Assembly (NCBI GenBank): GCA_014904845.1
Contig: MU119237.1
Coordinates: forward strand, 1 to 64,000
Direction of reading: 5' to 3'
Length of the DNA: 64,000 nucleotides
Origin: Acephala macrosclerotiorum
Taxonomy: Eukaryota > Ascomycota > Leotiomycetes > Helotiales > Mollisiaceae
The position numbers were made by a program, and so were the translations under genes. This document shows, piece by piece, positions 33,292-44,646 of this stretch. The notes under the pieces are model-generated. The model had not been told where the DNA came from. It made no database searches and worked only from the letters and a program-made list of their open reading frames with translations. Position 1 is the first letter of the stretch, and every line of letters starts with the position of its first letter.

Positions 33292-34482
33292 ATTGGAGTA
33301 CCTCTTAAGATCCAGGGTCAATATTGTCGTGGGGAATGCCGGAGGAAAAGATTATGATTTCAATCGCAGACAAGCAAATACTGAAAAAATTTGAGTAAGA
33401 ATGTCCGAGCTAAGCCTCTCCACAACCTTTCTGTTAAGGCTAGACCATGCCCTCCCTTAATGAATGGTCATTTGTCTAGTAAGAGAAGGTAGTAAATGTG
33501 CCCAAGATCTATGCTGTTTATTACTTAGGATACTATACAAAATAATCTTTCGCTTGCTGTAAAGAAAACGTATCTCCAAGATGAGAAAAGTCGCAATCTG
33601 GTTTTCCACGATGTTGCTAGCGTTCTTTGTGCATTAATTATGTGCGGTAATCCTAATGAGGGTCTAAAACCGGCTCTGGCAAGAAAGCTTGTACTTCGTA
33701 TCAGGGCAAATAGTTGTAGCGAGACCAGGCTGTTCCAGGCTGGCACAGGCCAGAGAATCACCCGAATCGGTTTAAATGCCCTTTTCCTCCCCTAGTCTCG
33801 CCACAACTATTTGCCCTGATATGAAGTAAGGGGAGCAGAACGGGTGCCCTGGCAAACTGGGTTAGGAAACTGTAGCCGAGGTACACAAGGCGCGCTAACA
33901 TGGGACACGCATTATGGTGGGCGGGCTGACCCAGGGCCTGCTCAGGATGCTCAGGCTCTGCTCATGTCTGCTCACTTTCGGCTCAGGTAAAAGCGGCCGC
34001 AGCTTACATCCAGAGACTAAAACGGAACCAGCAAAAGAGAAAGTCGAGTGTGACTATGACGGTAGTGAGATCCTTTGATGTTGTGCCCTGGCAGAGGTCT
34101 GTTGGCATCCGGCAGTCATCAAGTCAGTTTTAAAGACTGACGGGGATGTTATTTGAGGATCCAGGGGGATGTCGAACTCGAGCTCGAATTCGAACGTTCC
34201 ATAGCTTCTTCTGGTACCAGGGTATTCACTTCTGATAGATGGATGCTCATCGAGACTCGTGAGCTTCTAGGCAGAGTTTTTCGTAACAATGCGATTAACA
34301 GAGTAATTTGAATTTTGCGAGAACTCTTAAGCTTGGTTAAGGTATGGATGTGTTATATGGTAAACTGAATCTGGAGGCTGGGGAAGTAAAGGTGAATTAC
34401 TGTAAAATATAGGAAGTGGGATTCTCAATTACTGAATTTATATTCTACCTCCTCGCTTTGGATTCTCCAACTTTTTCCAAGG
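33292..34482. other. Intergenic region between two convergent HET genes
   Basis: No supported gene. A 78-codon minus frame at 33525-33761 is made largely from a foldback element and is not credible. GCTCAGG and CTGCTCA repeats cluster at about 33935-33985. The rest is unremarkable. Confidence 0.45.
33692..33828. mobile_element. Foldback/MITE-like element, 34-bp inverted repeats
   Basis: The left arm (33692-33725) contains CTTCGTATCAGGGCAAATAG. The right arm (33795-33828) is its reverse complement with two mismatches. TA lies at both outer ends. The interior is about 70 bp and non-coding. The size and the TA ends suggest a tiny non-autonomous DNA element. Its ends are unrelated in sequence to those of the 29290-29745 element. 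Confidence 0.7.
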
Positions 34483-36680
34483 TCATATTATTAACACAGT
34501 TTTCACTTCCCACTCTTGGAGCCATTTCTCAACGTTTATCGCATTATGCAGCTGGACCACCCCAACTCGTCTGAAAAAGCTCTCATCACCACCATCTGCC
34601 GATTCCAAGATCAAGAAATGCATTACAGGTGCATCGCCCACATTTTGGACCCATGTCGCAACGTGAAGCAGACTCAAATTCCGTCCATTCTGATGTCGCT
34701 CCAAATATCTCTTTTCAGTCCCACAATCGAAGTATCGAAACATAAACCCCATATTCTCTTCCGTTCCCGGAATTATATGGGCCTGATAATATTTCTCCTC
34801 GAATTTCGTCCATTGAATCGTGGACTTCCATCTCCCTCGCAGTCTCAAACTCCCTGATGAGATCTGCCATAATAATTCCCATCACTGGAGGTAGCAGTAT
34901 GCCGCACTGGGGTGGTTTCCACACTTAGAATTTCAGTCTGGTATATCCCAGCCATATTCAAACACTCGTCAAGTGCAGCAGTGTCAACCTGCCCCACAAT
35001 GGAAGCCCAGCTCCAAGTCGGAGCTCGATACGGGGCCGCAGCCTCGGCCCTTTCCGAGTCTACGACAGTCCACAAAAGACCGCGAAACAGATCTCCTTTC
35101 CAGAGTCCTGCCACGTACTGATCGCTGAGGCGGCGATTGAACTCTGTTGCTAAGCCTGCGAGTGCAGGAAATACATCAGAATAGAATGTCATCCTACGGC
35201 TCGAATAGTCTTTAATTATGGAGTACCATTGAAGATAAGTCATGCCTTTCGCTGCAAGGACCTCCATTTTGGTATCGCCAATAGAGGAAGCAGCTCCTTC
35301 CACTTCAGAAAGGAATCGTTTATTTCTCGACCAGCTCCAGTTTTTCTCCCGTTTACTAGGGGCTATGGGCGTCATGTCTCCTTCAGCAAGTGAGCGACTT
35401 CTGCATTCCCACAGCATTTGTTGTAGGCCATAGTGTATTGTCCGAGGAGCAAGTAATGACTCTTGCAGAACCCAAGCTCGTGAACATAATTTGCTTTTAG
35501 GTTCCGACATGCTTGTTTCCCAGTCGTCAAGAGCGGGCCGGACGAACATTGTTGTCTGAATATGGTGGACTTTGCTCTGGAACGGCAACGCAATGGGACT
35601 AAAGTCAAAATGTCTCTCTCTCAATATCCCTTCATAGCTATCTCGAGACCCTTCTGCTGCGATTGTAACATAGGACCTCTTGTAGATATCGGCCATTTGA
35701 GCAGCTTCTTGTTCCCAGTCTGATTTCGAATTTTGAATGATACACAAAGAATCGATCCAGATATATCTAAGCCCTAGTCCTCTCGTAACTTTGACAGCGT
35801 CTCGGAAAGTTCGAGGTAGGATGTTCATTGGAATGCTCTTCATTCTGTCCTCGATATTCTCCATGAGCGTCGTGAGGGGTCGACCGCCAGCTATCACATT
35901 ACTTGGCATCCCTTTCGTGGACGCCTGAATTGAATTCAGAGAATCAGGTGATGAAATCGGGCCAATTTGGGCGAGCGGGGTTCCTCCCCAGCAATGGCTG
36001 AGAGCCGCATAACCTTGAGAAGAACTAGTTGTGATACTAGAAGATAGAATCAATCTAGGTTCTTGAGCACCATCGGGAGGACCAACGTCGATCAACCTGG
36101 TGGGCAATGGAGTCTGTGATCCACTAAATTCTGCACCGGCACTACCTTCGATTTTTGATTCACAGAATTCGTGATCGCCTGAGTACATACACTCCCGCAA
36201 CCAAGTGTTTGCGACGTCAAAACAGTCCTGTGAAGCTGGATCCGAAGATACTGGCCTACCACTGATAAGCTTTAAATCAGGATTAGCAGCCTCCGATCCT
36301 GTCAAGCGTTAGATTTGATCATCGATTAGGGAGAAAGTAATACCTCTGGGAACGTAAGCTTCCAATTGAGCGATAATTTTTCCTTGGCAGGAAGCCCAGA
36401 ATTTAGAGCCCCCTTGATATCCGGGATTCGCATGGCCTTTGAGTCGAAATTTCAACTCGATTGGATAAGAGGAAAGGCGTTTCAACAGTACTGGCTGCTT
36501 GATCAGATCGTGTGCGCATCTCTCAATCGCCTTGCAGAGCTCGCATCCCGCCTTTGCGGCGGATTCTAATTCAGCGAAACTTGCATGATGCGTTGTACCG
36601 CTGAAGATACCAATTTCGAGAACCTCTTCTGAAGGGACCAATTCATCGACGTTAATAGTCTTGCAGATTTCGCACAACAT
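34483..36680 (-). pseudogene. Second HET-domain gene, with a C-terminal frameshift
   Basis: Exon 1 (36680-36344) starts MLCEICKTINVDELVPSEEV, a cysteine-containing N terminus common in HET proteins, with CELCKAIERCA. A 45-nt intron (36343-36299) joins in phase to exon 2. HET motifs are GYAALSHCWGG (about 208-218), ILPRTFRDAVKVTRGLGLRY, IWIDSLCIIQ and CSRAWVLQESLLAPRTIHYG, then a late APTWSWASIVG block. The frame stops after YYGRSHQGV at about 34845. The expected C-terminal continuation (GSLRLRGRWK, WTKFEEKYYQAHIIPG, on to EWEVKTVLII) is intact one phase over, ending at 34483. One missing base around 34861-34864, next to AGATC, explains the shift. The truncated product keeps the whole HET domain, so it may still be active. 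A base-calling error is also possible. Confidence 0.85.
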
Positions 36681-37526
36681 GGCGAGGTTTTAGAGGAAAT
36701 CGACGGCAATGAAGTCTCCAATTGAGAACCCAAAGGTCATTTGGATTCTTGAGGCTGCCGCAATGAACCGCTCATGATCTACGCGACGAGCAGAGTAGAT
36801 AGTACTAGATGAGGTGCCGAAAAGGGTAAAAAGGTTCTGCGCAGCTATATTAAAATGTGGATGAAGCAGAAGAACGATCGTTGGTGGGATATTGTTTGAG
36901 AACATAAGGCTGAAGTTTTTCGAGTTTTGCTGCACCAACATCGAAGTTATTCAACTCAGCTGACCGTGCATCACAGCCTCAAAAAGCAACCAATCGGTTC
37001 AATCAGCGAAAATCAATACATTACTATTGCCAGTAGTCGAGACAAATATCACTTGAAGAGACCTGCTTGTGTATTCATTATCCCTTACTTGCCTGTCACA
37101 TCGAGAGAACGGAGCATTCAAAATCTCAAATAATTACGTGTACCATGCAGACTCAAGAAACAAATGCGTCAAAATACCAATTGTTTTGGCACCGCGAGTC
37201 TGCTTCTCGATCCCGGTTCTTTCGATACCAGTACCTCAGAGATGTAAACTAACGGAAGACATAAACAACGCAGACAGAATCAGATGAGGTGTTGCAAGTT
37301 GGTCAACCAAAAAAATATACAGGAAAACAAAAGGTTCGGAGCGGCCAGAGATCCCCCAGGCACCATCGAGGCTAAAAGTCGACCTGCAGGCGCCTAGACT
37401 CTATCCGGAAGCTCCCCAGCAATCACGATAACGTCCCTTGACCTGACCGTCATCAAGACTACAGGCACCTTCTCGAAAGAAAATAGAGAGTGGGGAAGGA
37501 AGCTTAGGAGCACAGCAGCATGTATG
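36681..37526. other. Intergenic region, nothing recognised
   Basis: About 850 bp shared by the divergent HET gene and the S28 peptidase gene. Short open frames on both strands lack support. The right-hand part holds the peptidase promoter. Confidence 0.45.
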
Positions 37527-37534
37527 TATATAAG
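37527..37534 (+). promoter_or_regulatory. TATA box of the S28 peptidase gene
   Basis: TATATAAG lies 220 bp before the ATG. This is consistent with a leader that contains the predicted 5' UTR intron at 37594-37690. Confidence 0.55.
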
Positions 37535-37593
37535 CAGCGTCGCCGCTCAAAGTCTGCGGGACTGTCAGACTTCCAAGAGTCGTGGCTGAGAAG

Positions 37594-37690
37594 GTGAGTT
37601 TACCCCATATTTGATCAATGATTTGCCGCCAAGGCAGGATCCGAATTGCTTCAACATGTCAAGATGCAAGCTGACGATGGCGAAATGCAG
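37594..37690 (+). other. Probable 5' UTR intron of the S28 peptidase gene
   Basis: The donor is GTGAGT at 37594. A branch-like GCTGACG lies near 37670, and the acceptor ATGCAG ends at 37690. It falls between the TATA box and the ATG at 37747, and it contains several out-of-frame ATGs that splicing would remove. Confidence 0.4.
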
Positions 37691-37746
37691 GTCCTGAACA
37701 TCCGGCTTCGTTTCGTTTCTTCGAGTCTTCTCTGCAAGCTTCGATC

Positions 37747-39536
37747 ATGGTGAAGTTCGGATCAATATGTACGCTGCTTGGACTGGCGACCGCCACTCTA
37801 GCAGCAGTCCACGAACGTGCCATTGAGCGCAAAGTCCGAGTACGTCTTAATCATTTACCTCTCTAAATTGTCCCAAACTGACCAGAACAATCAGAGAAAC
37901 ACCATCTCCAGCAGAAGCATCCTCAAACGCGACGACACTGACCCCACACTTCTCTACCCCGCATACAACCTCTCGGTTCCAGTTGATCATTTCCACAATG
38001 ACTCTCTATACGAGCCACACACGGACGAGAAGTTCAATCTGCGGTACTGGTTTGATGCTACGTATTACAAGCCAGGTGGACCTGTGATTGTGCTGCAGTC
38101 GGGAGAGACGGATGGAACAGAACGGTTGGTGTATCTGCAGAAGGGATTGCTCCATGAGTTGGCGGTAGCTACACATGGGATTGGTGTTGTGCTTGAACAT
38201 CGGTATTATGGAACGAGCTGGCCGACAGCAAATCTCTCGACGGAAAGTTTGAGGTTCTTGACTACGGATCAAGCTCTCGCAGATGAGGCATACTTCGCGA
38301 AGAATGTCGTGTTCGAAGGACTTGAGGATTATAACCTCACTGCTCCTAATGTTGCGTACCTTGGATATGGAGGAAGTTATGCTGGAGCTTTCAACGCCTT
38401 CTTGAGGAAGCTCTACCCGGACGTTTTCTGGGGTAAACCACACATAACCGTTTTTTCACACAATAACTAACAGAAACACAGGCACAATCTCATCCTCCGG
38501 TGTCGTAGAGGCAATCTGGGACTACTGGGCCTACTTCGAGCCAATCCGCGTCTACGCCGACCAAGAATGCGTAACCTATACCCAAAAAATCACCAACATG
38601 ATGGACAACATCTTCAGCCTCAACGATTCCTCCGTAACCTCTGAACTAAAGAGTGCCTTCGGCCTCCCAAACGTAACGTACGACAACGACTTCGCCTCCG
38701 TCCTCGCCTACGGAATCGAGGGCTGGCAAGGCCGAAACTGGGATCCAGCAGTCAACGACCCCTCCTTCGATCTCTACTGCGGAAACCTCACTTCGGATGA
38801 AATAATCTACCCCGACACCTCAGACCTGAGCGACACAGTCGCCAATCTATTAACTAAGGGAGGGTATGAAGACGAAATCGGAAATCTCACAACACCAATG
38901 CTAAACTGGATCGGCTGGCTCGCAAACTACGCCGTTGATGCATGTACTGGGAGTCAAGACCAGTGTTTCAGCACTCACAACGCAACATACTACGCCCAAG
39001 ACGACATTTCTCAAGACTGGCGTTCCTGGCCTTATCAATACTGTACTCAATGGGGATACCTGCAAACAGGTTCTGGGGTTCCAGCTGATCAACTCCCCCT
39101 CGTCTCTCGAACTATCGATCTCGCCTACAGTTCTCTAATCTGCAACTACGCATTCAACATCACCGCTCCCCCAAACGTGACAGCGATTAACAAATACGGC
39201 GGTTTCAATATCTCGTACCCGCGCCTCGCATTCATAGACGGAGAAGTAGATCCTTGGCGCCCTGCTACTCCTCACGCAAGTCCATTTAACTCAACCGCGG
39301 TGAATAGGACAAGTACAGCGAGTGAACCTTACATTTTGATTTCTGGAGCGGTGCATCATTGGGATGAGAATGGATTGTTTCAGAATGAGACGGTTAATTA
39401 TCCCCCGAATTATCTTCCACCGCCGGCGGTCAGGGATACACAGTCTCAGGAGATTATTTTCGTCTTAGAGTGGATGGTAGAGTGGCAGTTAGAGCAATTG
39501 GAGAAGGCTTGGGACGGGAAGGGGGAGTTGGTTTGA
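37747..39536 (+). CDS. Secreted serine peptidase, family S28 (prolyl/dipeptidyl carboxypeptidase type)
   Basis: Three exons (37747-37839, 37895-38432, 38482-39536) join in phase into 561 aa. Exon 1 encodes a signal peptide: MVKFGSICTLLGLATATLAA, likely cut after residue 20. S28 marks are FNLRYWFD, the EHRYYGTS block (132-139), nucleophile Ser192 in GYGGSYAG, and toward the C terminus DGEVDPW (catalytic Asp) and GAVHHWDENG (catalytic His). Many N-x-S/T sites fit a glycosylated exported enzyme. Related fungal enzymes cut after proline near the N or C terminus of peptides at acidic pH. The last residues (EWMVEWQLEQLEKAWDGKGE) form a helical tail. A TATA box and a probable leader intron lie upstream. 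Family certainty is high; the exact cleavage mode is not. Confidence 0.93.
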
Positions 39537-40872
39537 GTGGGAGCGGACCGGGGTAGATGGTAATTGATGAGAGGAGAGAAATGAGAAATGGTAATGTTTG
39601 ATAAGGCCGGTGGCTTTTTTTTACAAAACAGCGGTGCATACTTAAAACGATAAGATACATTATGATCAATGATAATAAATAAAGTTTTCAACCACCATTA
39701 TTCTCCTTATCTCCAACACAAGTGATGCTTTGACTCGAACTTCTTTCTTTCGTTCGGTAGCTGGAAGCTTTCATCTCGCCAAAGTCACGACTCACGAGCA
39801 GAAAGAATATCGCCTTCGGTGCCTGCCTGCCTGCCTGACTTCATAACCTTGAGCTCTTGTACATGGAGGAAAGTGAAAAAGCAACCACCTACCCACCCAC
39901 TGTTTCCTCACCGCTCATCCTCATATTTCTTAAGACCTGAAGACCTGAGGCAAAGGTGAGCAGGACCGAAAAACTCTGCAAATGCATGTGGCGCGGAAAT
40001 ACAGATGAGGATCTTTCATTGTCTGTTCTGGGACGAATATTTAAAGCTCTGTGAAAGTACATAATATGCAAATAAAAATAAGCACCTTTCGGGCGATTTC
40101 GTAAAGCCCAAGTCTGAAAACTGAAAATATAGGTTAGCACATACTGGAACGGACATTCAAATATGACTCGAAGAGCGAATATCCGTGGCTGGGAAGTGTA
40201 AATGATGATGTTCTATTGTTCGGCCCGGAAGGATATTCGAGGGCGGGACGGACGACGCAGGAGCAGATGGGATGTCCTCATCTTGATTTGACGAAAAGCC
40301 AGTCTTGTCGCCATTGGGATGATTCACAAACTCAACCTGAAAAAACGCGTCGCGTCAGTCATCACATCAGGAAAATCATGGTATTTGCGGCCTGTGGCCA
40401 TTTATTCTGCACTCGTATGCACAAAGTAATCGTGATTTCTTATCCCATCCAGACGCCCCACGTCCAGAGGATCCCCAATTCCATGCCAGAACGCCATAAA
40501 AAGATACACGTGTACCACCAGCCCAGTAACGAAGAGGAACCATGCTACTCCACTCTGCCCAACCTGCGCGTGAAGTCCTAACCACAAGATTCTAGAGAAA
40601 CCCCGCTCGTAAACAAGCTGCTAGACCGTCTCGAAAGACTATCAAAAGGTATGCTGAGGATGATGTGCCAAGATCAGATTGAGGTCCTGTCGATGTCGAA
40701 TATGAATGTCCAGATGAAAGAGTATGAGCGAACCCTGCCGTAAACAGCATGCTAGACCGTCTTGCAATAAGACTATCAAAAGTTCTAAATGCCCAAGGTT
40801 ATTCACTGGTATCGTAGTCGAAGATGAGAAGTCGAAAGGTATGAGTGTGCGAGAGGTGTGCAGAGAAGACGC
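39537..40872. other. Intergenic region with a local duplication; no firm gene
   Basis: It includes the 3' flanks of the S28 gene and of histone H4, and a short CCTG repeat at about 39822-39838. A minus-strand frame at about 40402-40630 (…WFLFVTGLVVHVYLFMAFWH…) is hydrophobic and open upstream to a possible acceptor, but it has no recognised family and I do not call it. A pair of similar ~50-bp segments is listed separately. Confidence 0.4.
40609..40787. repeat. Pair of similar ~50-bp segments downstream of histone H4
   Basis: Segments at about 40609-40652 and 40738-40787 share GTAAACA, GCTAGACCGTCT and GACTATCAAAAG in the same order and direction, differing by small indels. They lie about 130 bp apart in the 3' flank of the histone gene. 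Confidence 0.6.
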
Positions 40873-41513
<641 letters not shown>

Positions 41514-42346
41514 GATGAAGTTGTTTTGGAGGGTTGTAAGAGTTGTTTGGTGATGAAATTACGCGTCTATTGACGATTTTGGTGGTGGTTTTGATGAAAG
41601 TTGGTCGTTGGGCGATAATGTCGTGATAATGTAAGAAGGAGAAGAGATGAAAAGCTGCGGGGCGAGATGTGGTTTTGTAGGGCGGCTCCTGCGATGAGTG
41701 ATTTGCAAAATTGGAAGGCGCTAAGCTGAATCGGTTATGTGCGCAATTGACTGCGAGTTTCAGGCCCTAAAAATTGATGAAAATGCTGCCATTTTTGATT
41801 GGCCAACGTGTGAGGCGCAGAAGGCAGAGTGAGCGGAGCGGGTTGATCGCTGTGCATGACATAAGCGAGGAGAGGACCATCGAAACATGAGAGCGCGACT
41901 CTTTTCTCTTACAATATCACAAATTTTTGAAATCGAGAATTGTTGCCGTATCATGGCCCGGCTTGCTTCTGGCGTACTCGTGTTTAATCATCCAAAATCC
42001 ACATGCCTAGGAGCTTCTCACCCTCAAAAGTCGCCCTTTTTTCGATATCTACTATTGCCCTGCCCTACAACGCGTCAGTCTGATGCAGCTTGGTACGCTG
42101 CTTCTCTGGTTCACAGGTAGGATCGCACGAGTAATAGGATTCTCTTCTTCATTTTCGTTTTCTTTGCTACTCTATCCTTCTCCCTCTTCTCATGGCCATT
42201 CTGCTCTTCCGTCGGTTGGCACCGGAGAGCTACTGAGGCTTGCGGCTCCTGAATGTGGGGTAACAATGCAGTGTCACAGTTGGCGTTTGAAGCTCCAATC
42301 ACCCCCGACTTATCCTACGGAACTCACTTGCACAAACTAGTTCAAC
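41514..42346. other. Promoter region of histone H4, no other gene
   Basis: About 830 bp. TGATTGGCC near 41796 gives CCAAT in the direction of H4. Open frames of 60-85 codons here overlap and lack support. Confidence 0.5.
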
Positions 42347-43290
42347 ATGGCATCTGCCATGGCAAAGCGCCTGGAAGGCAAGACCATGGTCATCACAGGC
42401 GCATCTTCAGAAATCAGTCGAAGCACAGCAATCGAATTCGCGTGTACCTCACCCAAGAACCTACGACTCATCCTAGCGGCACGACGAATCGATGCCCTTC
42501 AAAAGGTCGCGGACAATGTACACACAGAAGTTGGAGATGGAGTCAAGATCTTCTGCCATGCAATGGATGTGGGCAAGCCAGAGGATGTTGACGCCTTTAT
42601 TGTACCTTCTCTACCGGAAGAGGTTCGAGATGTCGATATACTGTTCAACAACGCGTATGGTTATGAGGGTCACGGCTGATCGGAGAAGGGGACTGGCAAA
42701 AGGAGGAATGGTTGGAAGTCCACATCTACAAAGGGAACATCGATGAGATATTCGCGACGAATGTTACTGGACTCATGAATATGACCCAAGCAATTCTGCC
42801 AATATTCCTGGCACGGTCTGATGGAGGGCATGGCGATATCATCATGATGAATAGCGTCGCAGGTCGAGAGGCTTGTGTTGGTGGCAGTATCTAGTAGGCA
42901 CTCATCTATCAATGCGTGACTCACTTACCCTTCGTAGCTACGCAACAAAAGCCGCCATCAGAAGTTATACCGAGATTCTGCGAAAGGAACTCATCGCCAC
43001 GAGAATACGCGTCATCGAATAGCAGCTGGCCAAGTAAAGACAGATTTCTCGGTCGTCCGGTATGGTAGTGACAAGGCAAGGGCAGATGCAGTTTATGCTG
43101 GTGTTGAGCCTTGTGCTCCTGAAGATATTGCTGAGGTAGTGGTATTCGCTGCTGGAAGAAGAGAGAATATAGTCATGGCAGGCGCGTTGTTGTTTCCTAA
43201 TTATCAGGTGCGTGCTTCCATTGCAACATTTCTCATCTATTGCTCACGCGTTCCCAGGCGACCGCGACGATTTTACATAGAAAGACCTGA
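42347..43290 (+). pseudogene. Short-chain dehydrogenase/reductase (SDR) pseudogene
   Basis: The start MASAMAKRLEGKTMVITGAS is a standard SDR N terminus. The cofactor motif, however, reads GASSEISRS where the family has GASSGIGRS: both later glycines are changed, each explained by one G-to-A change. The frame stops at 42677-42679, after NNAYGYEGHG. The continuation FATNVTGLMNMTQAILPIFL and the NSVAGREACVGGS block follow in another phase. A 44-nt intron (42894-42937) then leads to YYATKAAIRSYTEILRKELI, keeping the YxxxK dyad. A stop after IRVIE is followed one phase over by GQVKTDFSVV and DIAEVVVFAAGRREN. A last intron (donor 43208) leads to ATATILHRKT and a stop at 43288-43290. There are at least two frameshifts plus a damaged NAD(P) site. 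Relatives resemble yeast YMR226C-type SDRs. Confidence 0.85.
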
Positions 43291-43752
43291 ACGGTTCAAA
43301 TCTAATTCTCAAAAGTTCGAACGAAGACCGAGACATACTTCGATGTCGGTCATAATGCTCAAGTGCTGCGATCGAAAATTACAAATTCTGAAGTCTATGT
43401 CTCACTTTACTTTTCCCACTTTTCGCGCTTATTTCCGATTCCCACCCCAATGTCTCACAACCTTCTTCACACGCCTCGGATGAGGAAGTCTCAGTCCGCC
43501 CTTAAATAACCATAAGACCTTTCATAAAGTACTTCCACTCAAAAACGATAGGCAACCCCCTTTCCCTCCATCTCATAGCCTGTAGATCCACTTCTCAAGT
43601 TCTCCATCTTTTTTGCCATCTTTCTTCTCACTTCCCTGTTCACGAATTTACGATCCCTTCGCGGATCGTGACATCCCCTTAACCATTCATTCATACTTAT
43701 CCTTACCACCTCTTTTTCATTTTTCTATTTTTATCATCTCCTTGCCGTCGTA
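43291..43752. other. Intergenic region, pyrimidine-rich leader of the next gene
   Basis: About 460 bp. The 200 bp before the ATG at 43753 is strongly C/T-rich (for example CTTTTTCATTTTTCTATTTTT), a usual core-promoter and start-site feature in filamentous fungi. No gene is supported. Confidence 0.45.
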
Positions 43753-44646
43753 ATGTCAGCTCTAAGCACAGGAGCAGTCGCCGGAATCGCCGCCTCCTCT
43801 GCCATCCTTTTCGTCATCATTGTCGCTTTCTTCCTCTGGCTCTGGCGCCAATATGCCTACCGACCACCCCGCCGCTTCACCATGCTCGGCGGCGATGAAT
43901 TCGCACACAATAAAAACGAAACCGAAGCTGGATATGAATTTAAAGATCGTCGGTACTCTCCCAGCTCAAACAAATCTAAACCCGATATCAGAGTGTCGGA
44001 GCAAGAGGCTGAGGAAGAGGAGGAGAAGAGTATCGGCGGTGGAAACTTTTCGCTAAGTAAGGAATTTGATGGACCAGGACGAGGGCGAGGAGGCGTGACG
44101 TTCGAAGAGAGAGTGGGGAGGAACGAAAGGAAGGGAAACAGACACGACAAAAAAGCCACCCAACAGACGATGATCGATGCCAGGAAATCCACCCTCCCAA
44201 CCCGCTCCTCTCACCAATTCATACACTTCGACGTCTCGCCACCTCTCACACCCCTCTCACCAACCTTCTCTTCGACTTTATCGCCTACGAAGGAGGATTT
44301 CTCTCCCACAACACCGACGTTTGCCTCTTTCCCGCCGACGCCCACGTCTCCCTCTTTCCCATTGACAATTTCAACCTCGAAACCCCTCCTAGCAACGCGC
44401 TCCCAAACCGAGCCACTATTACACACACACACCCTGGCTTCCCCAGATCCAGTGGTACAAATTGGGACCCCGCCTGCGGCGTATGCACCGAGCAGAATAC
44501 AAACCACTACTACCAAATACGGCAACTATGGACCTGGCGTAATGGGTATCGGCGGGGTTGAGGGGGCTGGGGGAAACGGGAAATTGGAGGGCGATGGAGG
44601 GAAGAGGGAGAGTTTTAAGGGGGCGAGGAGTGGGTGGAAATCATGA
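43753..44646 (+). CDS. Single-pass membrane protein with a Ser/Thr/Pro-rich tail
   Basis: A single-exon frame of 297 aa. A short N terminus (MSALSTGAVAGIAASS) leads into one hydrophobic segment at about residues 9-31 (AILFVIIVAFFLWLW), followed at once by basic residues (RQYAYRPPRR). This suggests a type III/N-out anchor with the long remainder in the cytosol. The rest is disordered: a Glu-rich stretch (EQEAEEEEEKS), a Gly/Arg patch (GRGRGG), and a long Ser/Thr/Pro region with repeated PPTP and SPT motifs, ending in Gly-rich sequence. No enzyme domain is visible. The layout is like fungal wall-sensor or mid2-like proteins, but the extracellular part is too short for a sensor. A pyrimidine-rich leader supports a real start. 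The function is unknown. Confidence 0.7.
   Translation: MSALSTGAVAGIAASSAILFVIIVAFFLWLWRQYAYRPPRRFTMLGGDEFAHNKNETEAGYEFKDRRYSPSSNKSKPDIRVSEQEAEEEEEKSIGGGNFSLSKEFDGPGRGRGGVTFEERVGRNERKGNRHDKKATQQTMIDARKSTLPTRSSHQFIHFDVSPPLTPLSPTFSSTLSPTKEDFSPTTPTFASFPPTPTSPSFPLTISTSKPLLATRSQTEPLLHTHTLASPDPVVQIGTPPAAYAPSRIQTTTTKYGNYGPGVMGIGGVEGAGGNGKLEGDGGKRESFKGARSGWKS

Noticed and set aside
40402..40630. Hydrophobic minus-strand frame (WFLFVTGLVVHVYLFMAFWH) downstream of histone H4
   Set aside because: It is open upstream to a possible splice acceptor and could be a membrane segment, but there is no start exon, no known family and the region includes a local duplication.
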